The notes: a model not told the origin generated them from the letters alone. A stretch of DNA of 64,000 nt from Streptomyces sp. NRRL F-5135 (GCF_000719775.1 NZ_JOHR01000015.1:1-64000); one strand, 5' to 3'; counted from the first letter of the stretch, positions 42,938 through 52,460 are shown. Made by a program: numbers and translations.

Positions 42938-44086
42938 TCAGCCGCCTGCCACGGGCCGGCCGCGCGGGGGGCGCCGGCTGCCCGCCGCGGTCATCGGGGT
43001 CCGCTCGGAGCGCAGCGCGTGCGGCCGTGCCGGCGTGAACCGGCCGGTACCGCGGTTGGCCACCGCTTTGGGAGCCGCGTTGGCCGCGTTGGCCGCGTTG
43101 GCGGCGTTCGCCGTCGTGCCGGGTGCGGTGCCCGCCCCCGCCGCCGGATTCGCCGCCGTCAGACCGCTGTGACCCGCGCCGACGGCCTCCCGGGACGGAT
43201 CGTCGGCCGGTACGGAGCCCTGCGCCGCGGCGCTGTGCGCCGGAGCCGCCTGCGGCACGGGCTCCTGCGCGGGTTCCTGCTCCGGTCCGTCGGCCGTGGC
43301 CGGAGCCGTGGCCACCACCGCGGTCGGCGGCACGGCCGGGGCCGGCCGCGCGCCCCGGCGGGCGCGCCACCGCTCGCGCAGCGCGAAGAGAGTCAGCTCC
43401 GCCCAGCCGATCAGCGGCTCGAACCAGGGCAGGCCCAGCAGGATCAGCAGGCCGGCGGCCCAGCCGAGCAGCACGTCGCTCAGCCAGTGCGTACCCAGGT
43501 AGACGGTCGTCGCGCCGACCCCCAGCGCCACGAGCGACGACAGGATCGACAGATAGCGCCTGGCCCGGGGCGTGGTGGCCAGATAGGCCAGGATTCCCCA
43601 GGTCACCACGGCGTTCGCGGTATGGCCGGAAGGAAATATATCGCCGCCCGCGAACAGCTCGGGCGAGCCGATCCGCGTCGCGTAATGCGGGCCGAGCCGC
43701 CCGAGCCCGAGCTTCACCGCCCCGACGGTCACGTTCAGCAACAGCAGGGCGGTCCCGAGGGTCAGCAGCGGCCGCAGCGTGTGCTGGCGCCACGAGCGCC
43801 AGCCCAGCCAGGCCGCGATCATCACCGCGGTGGGACCGCGCTGCCCGAGCACCACGAAGTAGTCGAGGTACGGGTGGAGCGTCGGCCACTGCTGGTAAGG
43901 CCGGAACAGCATGACCTTCCAGTCGAGGGTCACCAGCCAGGACGAGACGAGCACGGCCACGACGATGGCGAGATAGAACGCGAGCGTGCCGCCGAACAGA
44001 GCGGCCCGTGTGCGGCTCATCCGCGGGATCTCTATCTTCGGCGGTTCCGGCTCCCGGTCCAGACGGGCAAAGATGTCGGTACGCAC
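42938..44086 (-). CDS. PAP2-family membrane phosphatase
   Basis: The 382-residue protein has about six membrane segments in residues 30-235 and the PAP2 motifs KLGLGRLGP, FPSGHTANAV near residue 150 and YLGTHWLSDVLLGW near 197 (catalytic His and Asp). PAP2 enzymes dephosphorylate lipid phosphates, such as phosphatidate or undecaprenyl diphosphate, on the outer face. The C-terminal 140 residues are a soluble Pro/Ala tail with NAANAANAANAAP repeats. The start GTG at 44086 is tentative. Convergent with the I78 gene. Confidence 0.9.
   Translation of the reverse strand: MRTDIFARLDREPEPPKIEIPRMSRTRAALFGGTLAFYLAIVVAVLVSSWLVTLDWKVMLFRPYQQWPTLHPYLDYFVVLGQRGPTAVMIAAWLGWRSWRQHTLRPLLTLGTALLLLNVTVGAVKLGLGRLGPHYATRIGSPELFAGGDIFPSGHTANAVVTWGILAYLATTPRARRYLSILSSLVALGVGATTVYLGTHWLSDVLLGWAAGLLILLGLPWFEPLIGWAELTLFALRERWRARRGARPAPAVPPTAVVATAPATADGPEQEPAQEPVPQAAPAHSAAAQGSVPADDPSREAVGAGHSGLTAANPAAGAGTAPGTTANAANAANAANAAPKAVANRGTGRFTPARPHALRSERTPMTAAGSRRPPRGRPVAGG
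43074..43109 (-). repeat. 9-bp tandem repeat in the PAP2 gene tail
   Basis: Three exact copies of GCCGCGTTG plus a variant fourth (GCGGCGTTC) encode the NAA repeat on the minus strand. The unit is a multiple of three and sits outside the catalytic domain. Confidence 0.88.
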
Positions 44087-44511
44087 GCAATGGACGTTAC
44101 AGCGAGTGAGTGAGGGAACTGGTCGGTCAGGTCTCTTTGTGATGACGATGTGATGTGGACTATGTCTCAGGTCACTCCTTTTCCGGGACGGTTCCCGAAA
44201 TCGAAGTGACCTTCGACCCTATTCGTCTGCGCAGCGCTTCAGGAAGCGTCTTTGTGCGGAAAAGAATTAGTTCACCAGGGCGTCGCGCGGAATTTCCCGT
44301 CCGCTCGCGCACGCCCGGGGCGCCCGGCCCGTGCCCGGTGGAGTGGCGTACGACACACTCCCTGGTCACAGGGGTGAGAGATGCACCATGCGACACACGC
44401 GACGACTCGCGTACGCTGTCGGCTCACTCGCCCATCGGCGCCGGGCCGCTCCGAGGGACCGGTGTCCCCGCCGGTCCGCCGAGCGCGAGTGACGCACTGG
44501 GAGGTACGCAG
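44087..44511. other. divergent intergenic region between PAP2 and MFS genes
   Basis: The 425 bases include an AT-richer patch at about 44140-44280. An inverted repeat GGACCGG-n8-CCGGTCC (44456-44477) sits about 35 bases before the MFS start and could be a leader hairpin or a repressor site. No regulator gene is adjacent. No coding sequence is supported. Confidence 0.5.
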
Positions 44512-46347
44512 ATGTCCGGGACCAGCACGACCGGAGCACGCCCGGGTGCCGCCCGGCCCGGTGCCAACCGCTGGGTCGTCCTGTTCGTCCTGTGCGTCAG
44601 TCTCCTGCTCGTCGCGCTGGACGCGACCGTGCTGCACGTCGCCGTCCCCGCCGTCACCGCCGACCTCGGCCCCAGCGGCGTGGAACTGCTGTGGATCGTG
44701 GACGCCTATCCGCTCGTCTGCGCCTCGCTGCTGATCCTCTTCGGCACCCTCGGCGACCGCGTCGGCAGACGGCGGGTGCTGCTCCTCGGCTACGCGATCT
44801 TCGCCGCCGCGTCGGCCGCGGCGACCCTGGCGCACACCCCCGAGGTACTGATCGGGGCCCGCGCGCTGCTGGGCGTCGGCGGCGCGATGATCATGCCCGC
44901 GACGCTGTCCGTCCTGCGCGCCGTCTTCCCCGACCGGCGTGAGCGGGCCCTGGCCATCGGCATCTGGACCGCCGTGGCCGCCGTCGGCGCGGCGGTCGGA
45001 CCGGTGCTCGGCGGCTTCCTCCTGGAGCACTTCTGGTGGGGCTCCGTCTTCCTGATCAACCTTCCGCTGCTGGCGGTGCTGCTGCCGGTCGGCCGGCTGG
45101 TGCTGCCCGAGTCGAAGGGCGGCACCGACGGGCCCTGGGACGTGCTCGGGGCCCTGATGGCCGCGGCGGGCGTGCTCGGGGTCGTCTGCGGGGTCAAGCG
45201 CGTCGGGGCCGGAGAGGGGCCGCTCAGCCCGCTCACGCTGGTACCGCTGTGCGCCGGTGTCGCCCTGCTGGTCCTCTTCGTCCGTCGGCAGCGGCACCGC
45301 GAGCATCCGCTGATCGACCTGCGGATGTTCGCCAGGCGCACGTTCTCCACCTCCGTCGGCTGCATCGTGCTCGCCATGCTGGCCCTGGTCGGACTGGAGC
45401 TGATCGCCGTCCAGTACCTCCAGCTGGTGCTGGGACTCAGCCCGCTGCAGACCGGGCTGCGGCTGCTGCCGCTCACCTTCGCCGCCATGGCCGCGGGCGT
45501 CACCGGCTCGGTCATGCTGGCCCGGCTGGGCCCGCGCCGCATGGTGGCCTGGGGCTTCGTGCTGACCGCCGCCGCCGTCCTGCTGCTGGTCCGGATGGGC
45601 CAGCACGACCGGCCCGCGCTGCTGACCGTCGGCTTCGTGCTGCTCGGCTGGGGGCTCCAGACCACGCTCTTCGGCGCGTACGAGTCGATGCTGAGCGAGG
45701 CCCCGGCGGAGCAGGCGGGCGGCGCGGCGGCCGTCGGCGAGACCTCGTACCAGCTCGGCGCGGGCATGGGCATCGCCCTGCTCGGCAGCGTGATGAACGC
45801 GACCTACGCGCCCGCGCTCGCCTCCGTCAAGGGCGTGCCGGGGTCCGCGGGGACGGCGGCGGCCTCCTCGCTCGGCGAGGCGTACGCGGTGGCGGCCCGG
45901 CTGGACGGGCCCGCCGGGGCCGCCCTGCGGACCGCCGCGCGCCACTCCTTCGTGCACGGTCTGCATGTGACGCTGCTCGTCAGCGCGGGGCTGCTGCTGC
46001 TCGGCGCGGTGTGGGCGCTGCGGCTGCCGAGGGTCGCGGAGTGCCCGGCCACGCCGGCCGCGGTCGACCGCGCCGACGGCGCCGACCGCGCCGACGCCGT
46101 GGGGGAGGGGCAGGACGCCCAGGGCGGTCCGGCGGGCCGGGATGGTCAGGACGGCCGGGAGGATCCCGGCGCGCGAGAGCTCCGGGAGCCGCGGGACGCG
46201 AGGGACCTCCGGGAGCCGCGCCCGCCGGAGCAGCGCGGCGCCGCCCGGCACACCCCCCGGCCCGCCCCGGCGCGGACTCCGCGCCAGGCCCGGGAGCCCG
46301 TGGAGCCGTCCGCCGCCCGCGCCGCGACCGAGGCCGGAACCCGCTGA
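44512..46347 (+). CDS. DHA2-family MFS drug exporter
   Basis: The 611-residue protein has 14 predicted membrane segments in residues 20-510. Motif A is GDRVGRRRVLLLGYAIF near residue 80; motif C-like GPVLGGFLLEHFWWGSVFLINLP follows near 165. This is the DHA2 (EmrB/QacA) proton-antiport pattern; many members export antibiotics or dyes. The ATG follows GGGAGG. The C-terminal 100 residues form a hydrophilic Asp/Arg/Pro-rich tail (AVDRADGADRADAV; REPRDARDLREPRPPEQ) that is not part of the fold. No TetR or MarR gene flanks it, so its inducer is unknown. Confidence 0.9.
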   Translation: MSGTSTTGARPGAARPGANRWVVLFVLCVSLLLVALDATVLHVAVPAVTADLGPSGVELLWIVDAYPLVCASLLILFGTLGDRVGRRRVLLLGYAIFAAASAAATLAHTPEVLIGARALLGVGGAMIMPATLSVLRAVFPDRRERALAIGIWTAVAAVGAAVGPVLGGFLLEHFWWGSVFLINLPLLAVLLPVGRLVLPESKGGTDGPWDVLGALMAAAGVLGVVCGVKRVGAGEGPLSPLTLVPLCAGVALLVLFVRRQRHREHPLIDLRMFARRTFSTSVGCIVLAMLALVGLELIAVQYLQLVLGLSPLQTGLRLLPLTFAAMAAGVTGSVMLARLGPRRMVAWGFVLTAAAVLLLVRMGQHDRPALLTVGFVLLGWGLQTTLFGAYESMLSEAPAEQAGGAAAVGETSYQLGAGMGIALLGSVMNATYAPALASVKGVPGSAGTAAASSLGEAYAVAARLDGPAGAALRTAARHSFVHGLHVTLLVSAGLLLLGAVWALRLPRVAECPATPAAVDRADGADRADAVGEGQDAQGGPAGRDGQDGREDPGARELREPRDARDLREPRPPEQRGAARHTPRPAPARTPRQAREPVEPSAARAATEAGTR

Positions 46348-46624
46348 ACGTTCCGCACCGGTCCGGCCCCGTCCCGACGAGGCGTCGGCCGGAACGCCGG
46401 GACGCGACGCCGGGGCGCCGGGACCCCCGTCGGGACGCCAAGGCGGCCGGAACGCCCGGAGGCCGGGGCGTGGCCGACAGGTGCCAGGACACGCTCCGGA
46501 GGCGGCCGGGTCTGGACGGGTGACGGACCGCCCCGTAACCTCGGCGCCGGTCCGTCATCACCGTCGCTCGTCACGGGCCTGTACCGGCGGGAGCACCGAC
46601 CGGTCAGGGCCGCCGGAGGCCGCC

Positions 46625-47818
46625 ATGCCCGCACCGTCCGCCGCCACGCCGCCCTTCGATCCCGGTGATCCGCTCGGCATCGACGACTGCCTCGACCCGG
46701 AGGACCTGGCCGTGCGGGACACCGTGCGCGCCTGGGCCGCGGACCGAGTGCTGCCCCACATCGCCGAGTGGTACGAGCGCGGCGAGCTGCCCGGCGTGCG
46801 CGAGCTGGCCCGTGAGCTCGGCGCGCTCGGCGCGCTGGGCATGTCCCTGGAGGGCTACGGCTGCGCCGGGGCGAGCGCCGTGAGTTACGGGCTCGCGTGC
46901 CTGGAGCTGGAGGCCGCCGACTCCGGTATCCGCTCCCTCGTCTCCGTACAGGGCTCCCTCGCCATGTACGCGATCCACCGCTACGGCTCCGAGGAGCAGA
47001 AGCGGCGGTGGCTGCCCGCCATGGCCGCGGGCGAGATCATCGGCTGCTTCGGCCTCACCGAGCCCGACCACGGCTCCGACCCGGCCGGGATGCGCGCCCA
47101 CGCGCGACGGGACGGCTCCGACTGGCTGCTCACCGGCCGCAAGATGTGGATCACCAATGGCTCGGTGGCGGGCGTCGCCGTGGTCTGGGCCCGGACGGAC
47201 GAGGGCGTCCGGGGGTTTCTCGTACCGGCCGGGGCGCCGGGCTTCTCGGCTCCGGAGATCACCCATAAGTGGTCCCTGCGCGCCTCGGTCACCAGCGAAC
47301 TGGTCCTCGACGACGTACGGTTGCCGGCCGACGCCGTCCTGCCGGAGGCCAGGGGGCTGCGGGGACCGCTGAGCTGTCTGAGCCACGCGCGCTACGGGAT
47401 CGTCTGGGGCGCGATGGGCGCAGCGCGCACCTGCTTCGAGACGGCTCTGCGGTACGCGGGGACCCGGGAGCAGTTCGGCCGGCCGATCGGGGGGTTCCAG
47501 CTCACCCAGGCCAAACTCGCGGACATGGCACTGGAACTGCACAAGGGCATCCTGCTCGCGCTCCACCTGGGGCGGCGGATGGACGCCGGCCGGCTCCTGG
47601 CCGAGCAGGTCAGCTTCGGCAAGCTCAACAACGTGCGGGAGGCGATCGAGATCTGCCGGACGGCCAGGACCGTCCTCGGGGCCAACGGAATCTCGCTGGA
47701 GTACCCCGTGATGCGCCACGCCACGAACCTGGAGTCGGTGCTCACCTACGAGGGCACCGTCGAAATGCACCAGCTCGTACTGGGCAAGGCGCTCACCGGC
47801 CTCGACGCCTTCCGGTGA
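46625..47818 (+). CDS. acyl-CoA dehydrogenase (glutaryl-CoA dehydrogenase-like)
   Basis: The 397-residue flavoenzyme has the family blocks CFGLTEPDHGSDPAGM (FAD/substrate loop) near residue 142, WITNGSVAGVAVVWART, and the C-terminal RTVLGANGISLEYPVMRHATNLESVLTYEGTVEMHQLVLGKALTG (by parts), with the catalytic Glu at about 376 in TYEGT, as in glutaryl-CoA dehydrogenases. Likely reaction: dehydrogenation (and possibly decarboxylation) of a short acyl-CoA. ATG 46625 has GGAGG six bases upstream. Convergent with sflA. Confidence 0.9.
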   Translation: MPAPSAATPPFDPGDPLGIDDCLDPEDLAVRDTVRAWAADRVLPHIAEWYERGELPGVRELARELGALGALGMSLEGYGCAGASAVSYGLACLELEAADSGIRSLVSVQGSLAMYAIHRYGSEEQKRRWLPAMAAGEIIGCFGLTEPDHGSDPAGMRAHARRDGSDWLLTGRKMWITNGSVAGVAVVWARTDEGVRGFLVPAGAPGFSAPEITHKWSLRASVTSELVLDDVRLPADAVLPEARGLRGPLSCLSHARYGIVWGAMGAARTCFETALRYAGTREQFGRPIGGFQLTQAKLADMALELHKGILLALHLGRRMDAGRLLAEQVSFGKLNNVREAIEICRTARTVLGANGISLEYPVMRHATNLESVLTYEGTVEMHQLVLGKALTGLDAFR

Positions 47819-47881
47819 CCGCCGTGTGCGGCGCCCCGGCGGGGCCCGGTGGCCCGGCGGTGAACCGGTGAGCGGCCTTGC

Positions 47882-48316
47882 TCAGCTCTGGTTGAAGAAG
47901 CCGTCCTCGGCCCGGCCCGCGTGGTCACCGGTGACGATCTCGGTGTCGGCGGGGGTCAGCAGGAAGACCCGGGTGGCGACCCGGTCGATCGAGCCGCGCA
48001 GGCCGAAGATGAGACCGGCGGCGAAGTCCACCACGCGCTTGGCGTCGGAGGGATCCATGGCGGTGAGGTTCATGATGACCGGGACACCGGAGCGGAAGAG
48101 CTCGCCGATCGTCCGGGCGTCCCGGAAACTGTCCGGGGTGACCGTGGCGATTCTGCGGCCGGCCGCCCGGCCGGGCTCGGCGGCGACCCGCACCCGGGGG
48201 TCGGTCTTCCAGGCGTCGCCGCCCTCCGCTTCCTCGGCGTACTCGTCGTCGTAGTAACGCTCGTCGTTGTCCTCGACGAGGCCCAGCCAGGCACTCGCCT
48301 TGCGCACCGATCCCAT
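47882..48316 (-). CDS. sflA: SepF-like cell division regulator SflA
   Basis: The 144-residue protein has the SepF arrangement: short amphipathic N terminus ([16 protein letters not shown], membrane anchor-like), acidic linker ([14 protein letters not shown]) and the core [52 protein letters not shown] (by parts), ending in [12 protein letters not shown]. SepF proteins bind FtsZ and membranes. Streptomyces has one canonical SepF near ftsZ and two SepF-like proteins, SflA and SflB; this one is not near ftsZ and its neighbourhood (acyl-CoA dehydrogenase, DUF5685) matches the sflA locus as I remember it. Its upstream 288 bases (48317-48604) hold the divergent promoters and no gene. Confidence 0.88.
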   Translation of the reverse strand: MGSVRKASAWLGLVEDNDERYYDDEYAEEAEGGDAWKTDPRVRVAAEPGRAAGRRIATVTPDSFRDARTIGELFRSGVPVIMNLTAMDPSDAKRVVDFAAGLIFGLRGSIDRVATRVFLLTPADTEIVTGDHAGRAEDGFFNQS

Positions 48317-48604
48317 GGACGCCTCCTTTCACCGCGGTCACATGTCGTTCCCTATCCCCATCGTCGTCCATGATGCGGATTACGCGCCAAGTAGATAGTC
48401 GGCGCGCAGGCGATTCGTGACGGTACTGGTGCAGATGATGTGGTGGTTCGTCAAGGTTCTTCCACCTTGGTGCGCCTGACACGGTACAAAATATGACGTT
48501 CCAGCCGCGAGGGTGATGGACGTCCACGTACGGGTGAATGACACGATCGTTACGATCGCCGGGCACGGAGAAAAGCAGCGCGGAGAACGTTCGGGGGAAC
48601 TGCT

Positions 48605-49915
48605 GTGTTCGGAATCGTCAGGCCATGCGCGCATCGGCTGACCGACGGCCTCAAGACCGAGTGGACGGCCCATCTGTGCGGCCTGTGTCTGGCCTTGCGG
48701 GCCGACCACGGGCAGCTCTCCCGGGTCGTCACGAACTACGACGGACTGATCGTCTCGGTCCTGACGGAGGCTCAGGTCGAACGCACCGCCGGACAGCGGC
48801 GCACCGCGGGCCCGTGTCCGCTGCGTGGTATGCGCACCGCTCCCGTCGCGCGTGGGGAGGGCGCGCGCCTCGCGGCGTCGGTGTCGCTGGTGCTGGCCGC
48901 GGCGAAGGTCAGGGACCACGTCACCGACGGGGACGGGCTGTTGGGGCGCCGCCCCCTGGCCGCCGCCGCGCGCCGGGTCGCCGTCGGCTGGGACCGGGCG
49001 GGCGCGCGGACCGGCGCGGTGCTCGGTTTCGACACCTCCGTACTCGTCGACGCCGTCGACCGGCAGCCCGGGATCGAGGCCCTGGCCGGCCCCGGCACCT
49101 CGCTGCTCACCGTCACGGAACCGACCGAGACGGCCACCGCCGCCGCCTTCGCGCACACCGCGGTCCTCGCGGGCCGGCCGGGCAACCGGGAGCCGCTGGC
49201 CGAGGCGGGGCGGATGTTCGGCAGGCTCGCGCACCTGCTGGACGCGGTGGAGGACCAGCGGGCGGACGCGGAGTCCGGGGCGTGGAACCCGCTGACGGCG
49301 ACCGGCACCTCCCGCGCGGAGGCCCGGCGGCTCGCGGACGACGCGGTGCGCGGGATACGGTCGGCGCTGCGCGAGGCGGAGTTCACCGATGCCAGGCTGG
49401 CGCATGTGCTGCTCGCGCACGAACTGCGCGTCTCGGTGGACCGCGCCTTCGGTGCCCACGGCACGACGCACCACGGGCAAGCGGCGCACGGGCACGCGGC
49501 GCACGGGCATGACGCCGGTGCGCATGACGTCCATGGGCAAGCCGGTCAGGGCGGTTCGCCTCCGCCGGGGAACCCGTACGGCGGCGATCCGCGGGGCGGC
49601 AATCCGTACGCCGGTCAGGGCGGCGGCGGCCCGTACGGACCGGACCACGGCCAGGGCGGCGGGAATCCGGGCGTGCCGGGCGGCCCGGGTGGGCCGGGCG
49701 GTCCGCCGCCGGGCTTCGGCGAGGAGCCCAGGAAGCCGCGCGGCTTCCTCGCCGGCTGCGCCGTCTTCGTCGGGCTCTGCTGCACCTGCAAGCTGTGCTG
49801 CGCGAAGGAGTACGAGGGGCCGTGGTCCCGGAAGAAGCGTGAGGGCTGCTGCCGGGACTGCGACTGCTGTGACTGCGATGGGTGTGACTGCTGCGACTGC
49901 GGCTGTGACTGCTGA
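48605..49915 (+). CDS. DUF5685 family protein with Cys-rich C terminus
   Basis: The protein has 436 residues. The N-terminal 270 residues match DUF5685 of Streptomyces (MFGIVRPCAHRLTDGLKTEW, AHLCGLCLALRADHGQ, VTNYDGL), with CxHx and CGLC Cys/His residues near residues 8-30 that could bind metal, and a helical remainder. Residues 285-375 are Gly/His/Pro-rich (HHGQAAHGHAAHGHDAGAH). The last 50 residues start with a short hydrophobic patch (FLAGCAVFVGLCC) and end in a run of CC and DC pairs (CCRDCDCCDCDGCDCCDCGC), with about twenty Cys in all. This suggests metal binding or lipid/thiol modification. The start is GTG 48605. Function unknown. Confidence 0.85.
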   Translation: MFGIVRPCAHRLTDGLKTEWTAHLCGLCLALRADHGQLSRVVTNYDGLIVSVLTEAQVERTAGQRRTAGPCPLRGMRTAPVARGEGARLAASVSLVLAAAKVRDHVTDGDGLLGRRPLAAAARRVAVGWDRAGARTGAVLGFDTSVLVDAVDRQPGIEALAGPGTSLLTVTEPTETATAAAFAHTAVLAGRPGNREPLAEAGRMFGRLAHLLDAVEDQRADAESGAWNPLTATGTSRAEARRLADDAVRGIRSALREAEFTDARLAHVLLAHELRVSVDRAFGAHGTTHHGQAAHGHAAHGHDAGAHDVHGQAGQGGSPPPGNPYGGDPRGGNPYAGQGGGGPYGPDHGQGGGNPGVPGGPGGPGGPPPGFGEEPRKPRGFLAGCAVFVGLCCTCKLCCAKEYEGPWSRKKREGCCRDCDCCDCDGCDCCDCGCDC

Positions 49916-50303
49916 GCGAACCAGCGGCCACGGACGGTACGAGGGGAGGCGCGCAGTGCCGCGGTGACGGCGTGTGAAGGCACGCGGGACACGGCGCCGG
50001 AACGCCGGTGGTGCGAGGGAGCGACCCTGGGCTGGCCGAGCAGGGCGTCAGCTCAACAGGACGAGGACCACACCCGACCGAAGTCGATGTGGGAGCGCGT
50101 CACCAGCCGCCGCTGTGGATGCATGGGCCAAGTGGAACAGGCATCCGGTTCCGCGTCAACCGAATGAGACGACGGGTTCACAGTGCGGACGGTCTTGACA
50201 CCGGGCCCCGAGCGGCACTTACCCTCTGTCTCCGACAGGCGGACCGTGCTGAGGGGCTCGGACCGTCCGCGCCCCGCGCGCGATGTCCCGTGAAGGCACC
50301 ACC
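49916..50303. other. intergenic region upstream of the flavin-enzyme operon
   Basis: I see no gene in the first 280 bases. A promoter-like pair and a small leader ORF near the downstream end are listed separately. Confidence 0.55.
50195..50225 (+). promoter_or_regulatory. candidate promoter of the flavin-enzyme operon
   Basis: A perfect -35 TTGACA (50195-50200) is followed after 18-19 bases by TTACCCT (50219-50225), close to a Streptomyces -10. Transcription would start near 50232 and leave a leader of about 100 bases that contains the small ORF at 50304. Confidence 0.45.
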
Positions 50304-50405
50304 GTGTTCGATCGCTGTATCCACGGAGCCTTCGCATGCCTGTGTCATCGGACACCGTCCGCACGTCTCCCGCGCGGGAGGCGGCGGCACCGACCGTCGT
50401 CGTGA
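50304..50405 (+). CDS. candidate Cys-containing leader peptide (33 aa)
   Basis: A GTG start at 50304 has a GAAGG ribosome site seven bases upstream. The peptide begins MFDRCIHGAFACLCHR, with three Cys in its first 14 codons, then a basic tail, and stops at 50403-50405. It overlaps the start of the downstream flavoprotein gene (50336) in another frame, so ribosome progress through the Cys codons could control exposure of the downstream start. Actinobacteria are known to use Cys-rich upstream ORFs before sulfur-assimilation genes. Expression is not proven; an ATG seven codons upstream is an alternative start. Confidence 0.45.
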   Translation: MFDRCIHGAFACLCHRTPSARLPRGRRRHRPSS

Positions 50406-52450
50406 TCGGCGCGGGCCCGCGCGGTACGGGATTCCTGGAGCGGATCGCGGCCAACGCGCGCTCGCTGTACGACGGTCTGCCCCTGGACATCCATCTGGTG
50501 GACCCGTACCCGCCGGGCGGCGGGCGGATCTGGCGGCGTGACCAGTCGCCGCTGCTGTGGATGAACTCCATGGCCCAGGACGTCACCATGTTCACCGACG
50601 CGTCGGTCCCGCTGGCCGGTCCGGTCCGGGAGGGGCCCGCGCTGCACGAGTGGGCGCGGGACGTCGGGGCGGAGCGGGCACCGGCCGGCCTGGGCGACGA
50701 GTTGGGCGCGCTCACGGGCCCGAGCTTCCCCAGCCGCCAGGCGCAGAGCGCCTATCTGAGCTGGGTCTACGAACAGACCGTCGCCGCTCTGCCGCCCGGC
50801 GTCACCGTTCACCCGCACCGCACCAGCGCGGTGCGCGTGAGCGGTCCGCGCGACGGACGGCAGCGGGTGTGGCTGGCCGGCCGCGGCGAACCCCTGACCG
50901 CCGACCTGGTCGTGCTCACCATCGGCCACCTGGACGGCGAACCGGACGCGGAACAGGTGGAGTTGGGCCGCTTCGCGCGGCGGCACGGGCTGGTCCACCT
51001 GCCGCCCGACTTCACCGCCGACAGCGACCTGTCCGCGCTGCGCGCGGGCGAGCCCGTCCTGGTGCGCGGCCTCGGACTCGCCTTCGTGGACCTGATGGTG
51101 CTGCTCACGGAGGGGCGCGGCGGACGCTACTCGGAATCCGATGCCAACCCCGTCGCCGACGCGAACGCCGACGCGGACGGGGCCGGCGGGTCCGAGGGCG
51201 AGTTGGTCTACCACCCCTCCGGGAACGAACCCGTCCTGTACGTCGGATCGCGACGCGGCGTCCCGTACCACTCCAAAATCGGCTACCCGCTGGACGGCGA
51301 GCGACCGCCGCTGCCGCGGTTCCTCGGCCCCGAGCAGATCGACGAACTGCTGGCCCGGCCCGGTCCGCGCGACTTCACGCGCGACGTCCGGCCGCTGATC
51401 GACAAGGAACTCGGCTTCGCCCACTACCACCGGCTGTTCACCGCCCACCCGGAGCGCGTCCGCATGGACCGGACCCGCTTCGAGGAGAAGTACGCGGCGG
51501 CGGGACCCGGCAGCCCGGAACTCGCCGCCCTGGTCGCCGCGGCCGTGCCCGACCCCGCCGACCGGCTCGACCTGGCCGCGCTGGACCGGCCGCTGGAGGG
51601 GGAGAAGTTCGCCTCCTACGAGGCGCTCCAGGAGCGGCTGCGCGCGTACGTGAGCGCGGACCTCACCCGCAGACACGACCCCGCGCACAGCGCCGACCTC
51701 GCGGTCTTCCTCGGACTGCTCTCCGTCTACGGCCAGTTGGTCCGCCTCGGCGACCTCGGTGCGGGCGGCGGCGGGTGGCACGGTTTCTTCAGTCATCTCG
51801 CCTCGGGCCCGCCGGGGCCCCGGCTGCGCCGGCTCCTCGCGCTCTCCCGGGCCGGGATCGTGCGCTTCCTGGGGGCCGGGATGACGGTCGAGGCGGACGA
51901 GCGCGGCGGTGTGTTCCGGGCCGGGAGCGCCTCCGTACCGGGGGAGTACGTCGAGGCGCGCGCCCTGGTCGAGGCCCGGCTTCCCGACCCGGATCCCGAG
52001 CGCACCCGCAGCCCGCTGCTGCGCGCCCTGTACGAGGAGGGCGCCGCGACCTCGGCGGCGGGCCTGGTCCGGGTCGATCCCGGCGACGGCCGTCTCGTCG
52101 GCCACGACGGCCGCCCCCACCCGCGCCGCTTCGCGCTCGGCCCGTACACCACCGCGCGCTCGAGCGGCGCGTTCACCCGGCCGGGCACCGGCGGCCCGGC
52201 GTTCCGCCAGAACGACGCCACGGCCCGCGCGGTACTGACGTTCCTGCGCGAGGCGGTGTGCGCGGCCGGCGCCGGCCGAAGGCCCGGCTCGGACCCCACC
52301 GGCCCCGGCCCCGCTGCCCAGGACTCCGCCAACCAGGACTCCGCTGCCCAGGACTCCGCGGGCCCGCACGACCGGCCGGACTCCGCCGGCCCGCGCGGTC
52401 GTCCGCGCGTCGGCGCGCCCGCGCGGTCCCCCTTGTCGCCTCACGACTGA
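50336..52450 (+). CDS. FAD/NAD(P)-binding protein
   Basis: The 704-residue protein begins with a dinucleotide-binding loop VVVIGAGPRGTGFLERIA (residues 21-38), followed by DIHLVDPYPPGGGRIWRRDQSP and PSFPSRQAQSAYLSWVYEQTV, features of the large FAD-NAD(P)-binding group (COG4529-like). A second Rossmann segment, EPVLVRGLGLAFVDLMVLLTEGRGGRY, lies near residue 240. The family is found beside flavin monooxygenases and may reduce or condition their substrates; biochemical roles are poorly known. GGAG is seven bases upstream of ATG 50336. It is followed after 10 bases by an LLM oxidoreductase. The C-terminal 60 residues are low-complexity. Confidence 0.85.
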   Translation: MPVSSDTVRTSPAREAAAPTVVVIGAGPRGTGFLERIAANARSLYDGLPLDIHLVDPYPPGGGRIWRRDQSPLLWMNSMAQDVTMFTDASVPLAGPVREGPALHEWARDVGAERAPAGLGDELGALTGPSFPSRQAQSAYLSWVYEQTVAALPPGVTVHPHRTSAVRVSGPRDGRQRVWLAGRGEPLTADLVVLTIGHLDGEPDAEQVELGRFARRHGLVHLPPDFTADSDLSALRAGEPVLVRGLGLAFVDLMVLLTEGRGGRYSESDANPVADANADADGAGGSEGELVYHPSGNEPVLYVGSRRGVPYHSKIGYPLDGERPPLPRFLGPEQIDELLARPGPRDFTRDVRPLIDKELGFAHYHRLFTAHPERVRMDRTRFEEKYAAAGPGSPELAALVAAAVPDPADRLDLAALDRPLEGEKFASYEALQERLRAYVSADLTRRHDPAHSADLAVFLGLLSVYGQLVRLGDLGAGGGGWHGFFSHLASGPPGPRLRRLLALSRAGIVRFLGAGMTVEADERGGVFRAGSASVPGEYVEARALVEARLPDPDPERTRSPLLRALYEEGAATSAAGLVRVDPGDGRLVGHDGRPHPRRFALGPYTTARSSGAFTRPGTGGPAFRQNDATARAVLTFLREAVCAAGAGRRPGSDPTGPGPAAQDSANQDSAAQDSAGPHDRPDSAGPRGRPRVGAPARSPLSPHD

Positions 52451-52460
52451 AAGGCACCCG

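Noticed and set aside
43120..43914. Plus-strand Arg/Pro-rich frame opposite the PAP2 gene
   Set aside because: Composition is that of an antisense shadow and it has no ribosome site; the minus-strand gene has PSGH and HxxxD motifs.
44272..46251. 659-codon minus-strand frame opposite the MFS gene
   Set aside because: Hydrophilic Gln/His/Arg-rich shadow of a 14-TM transporter.
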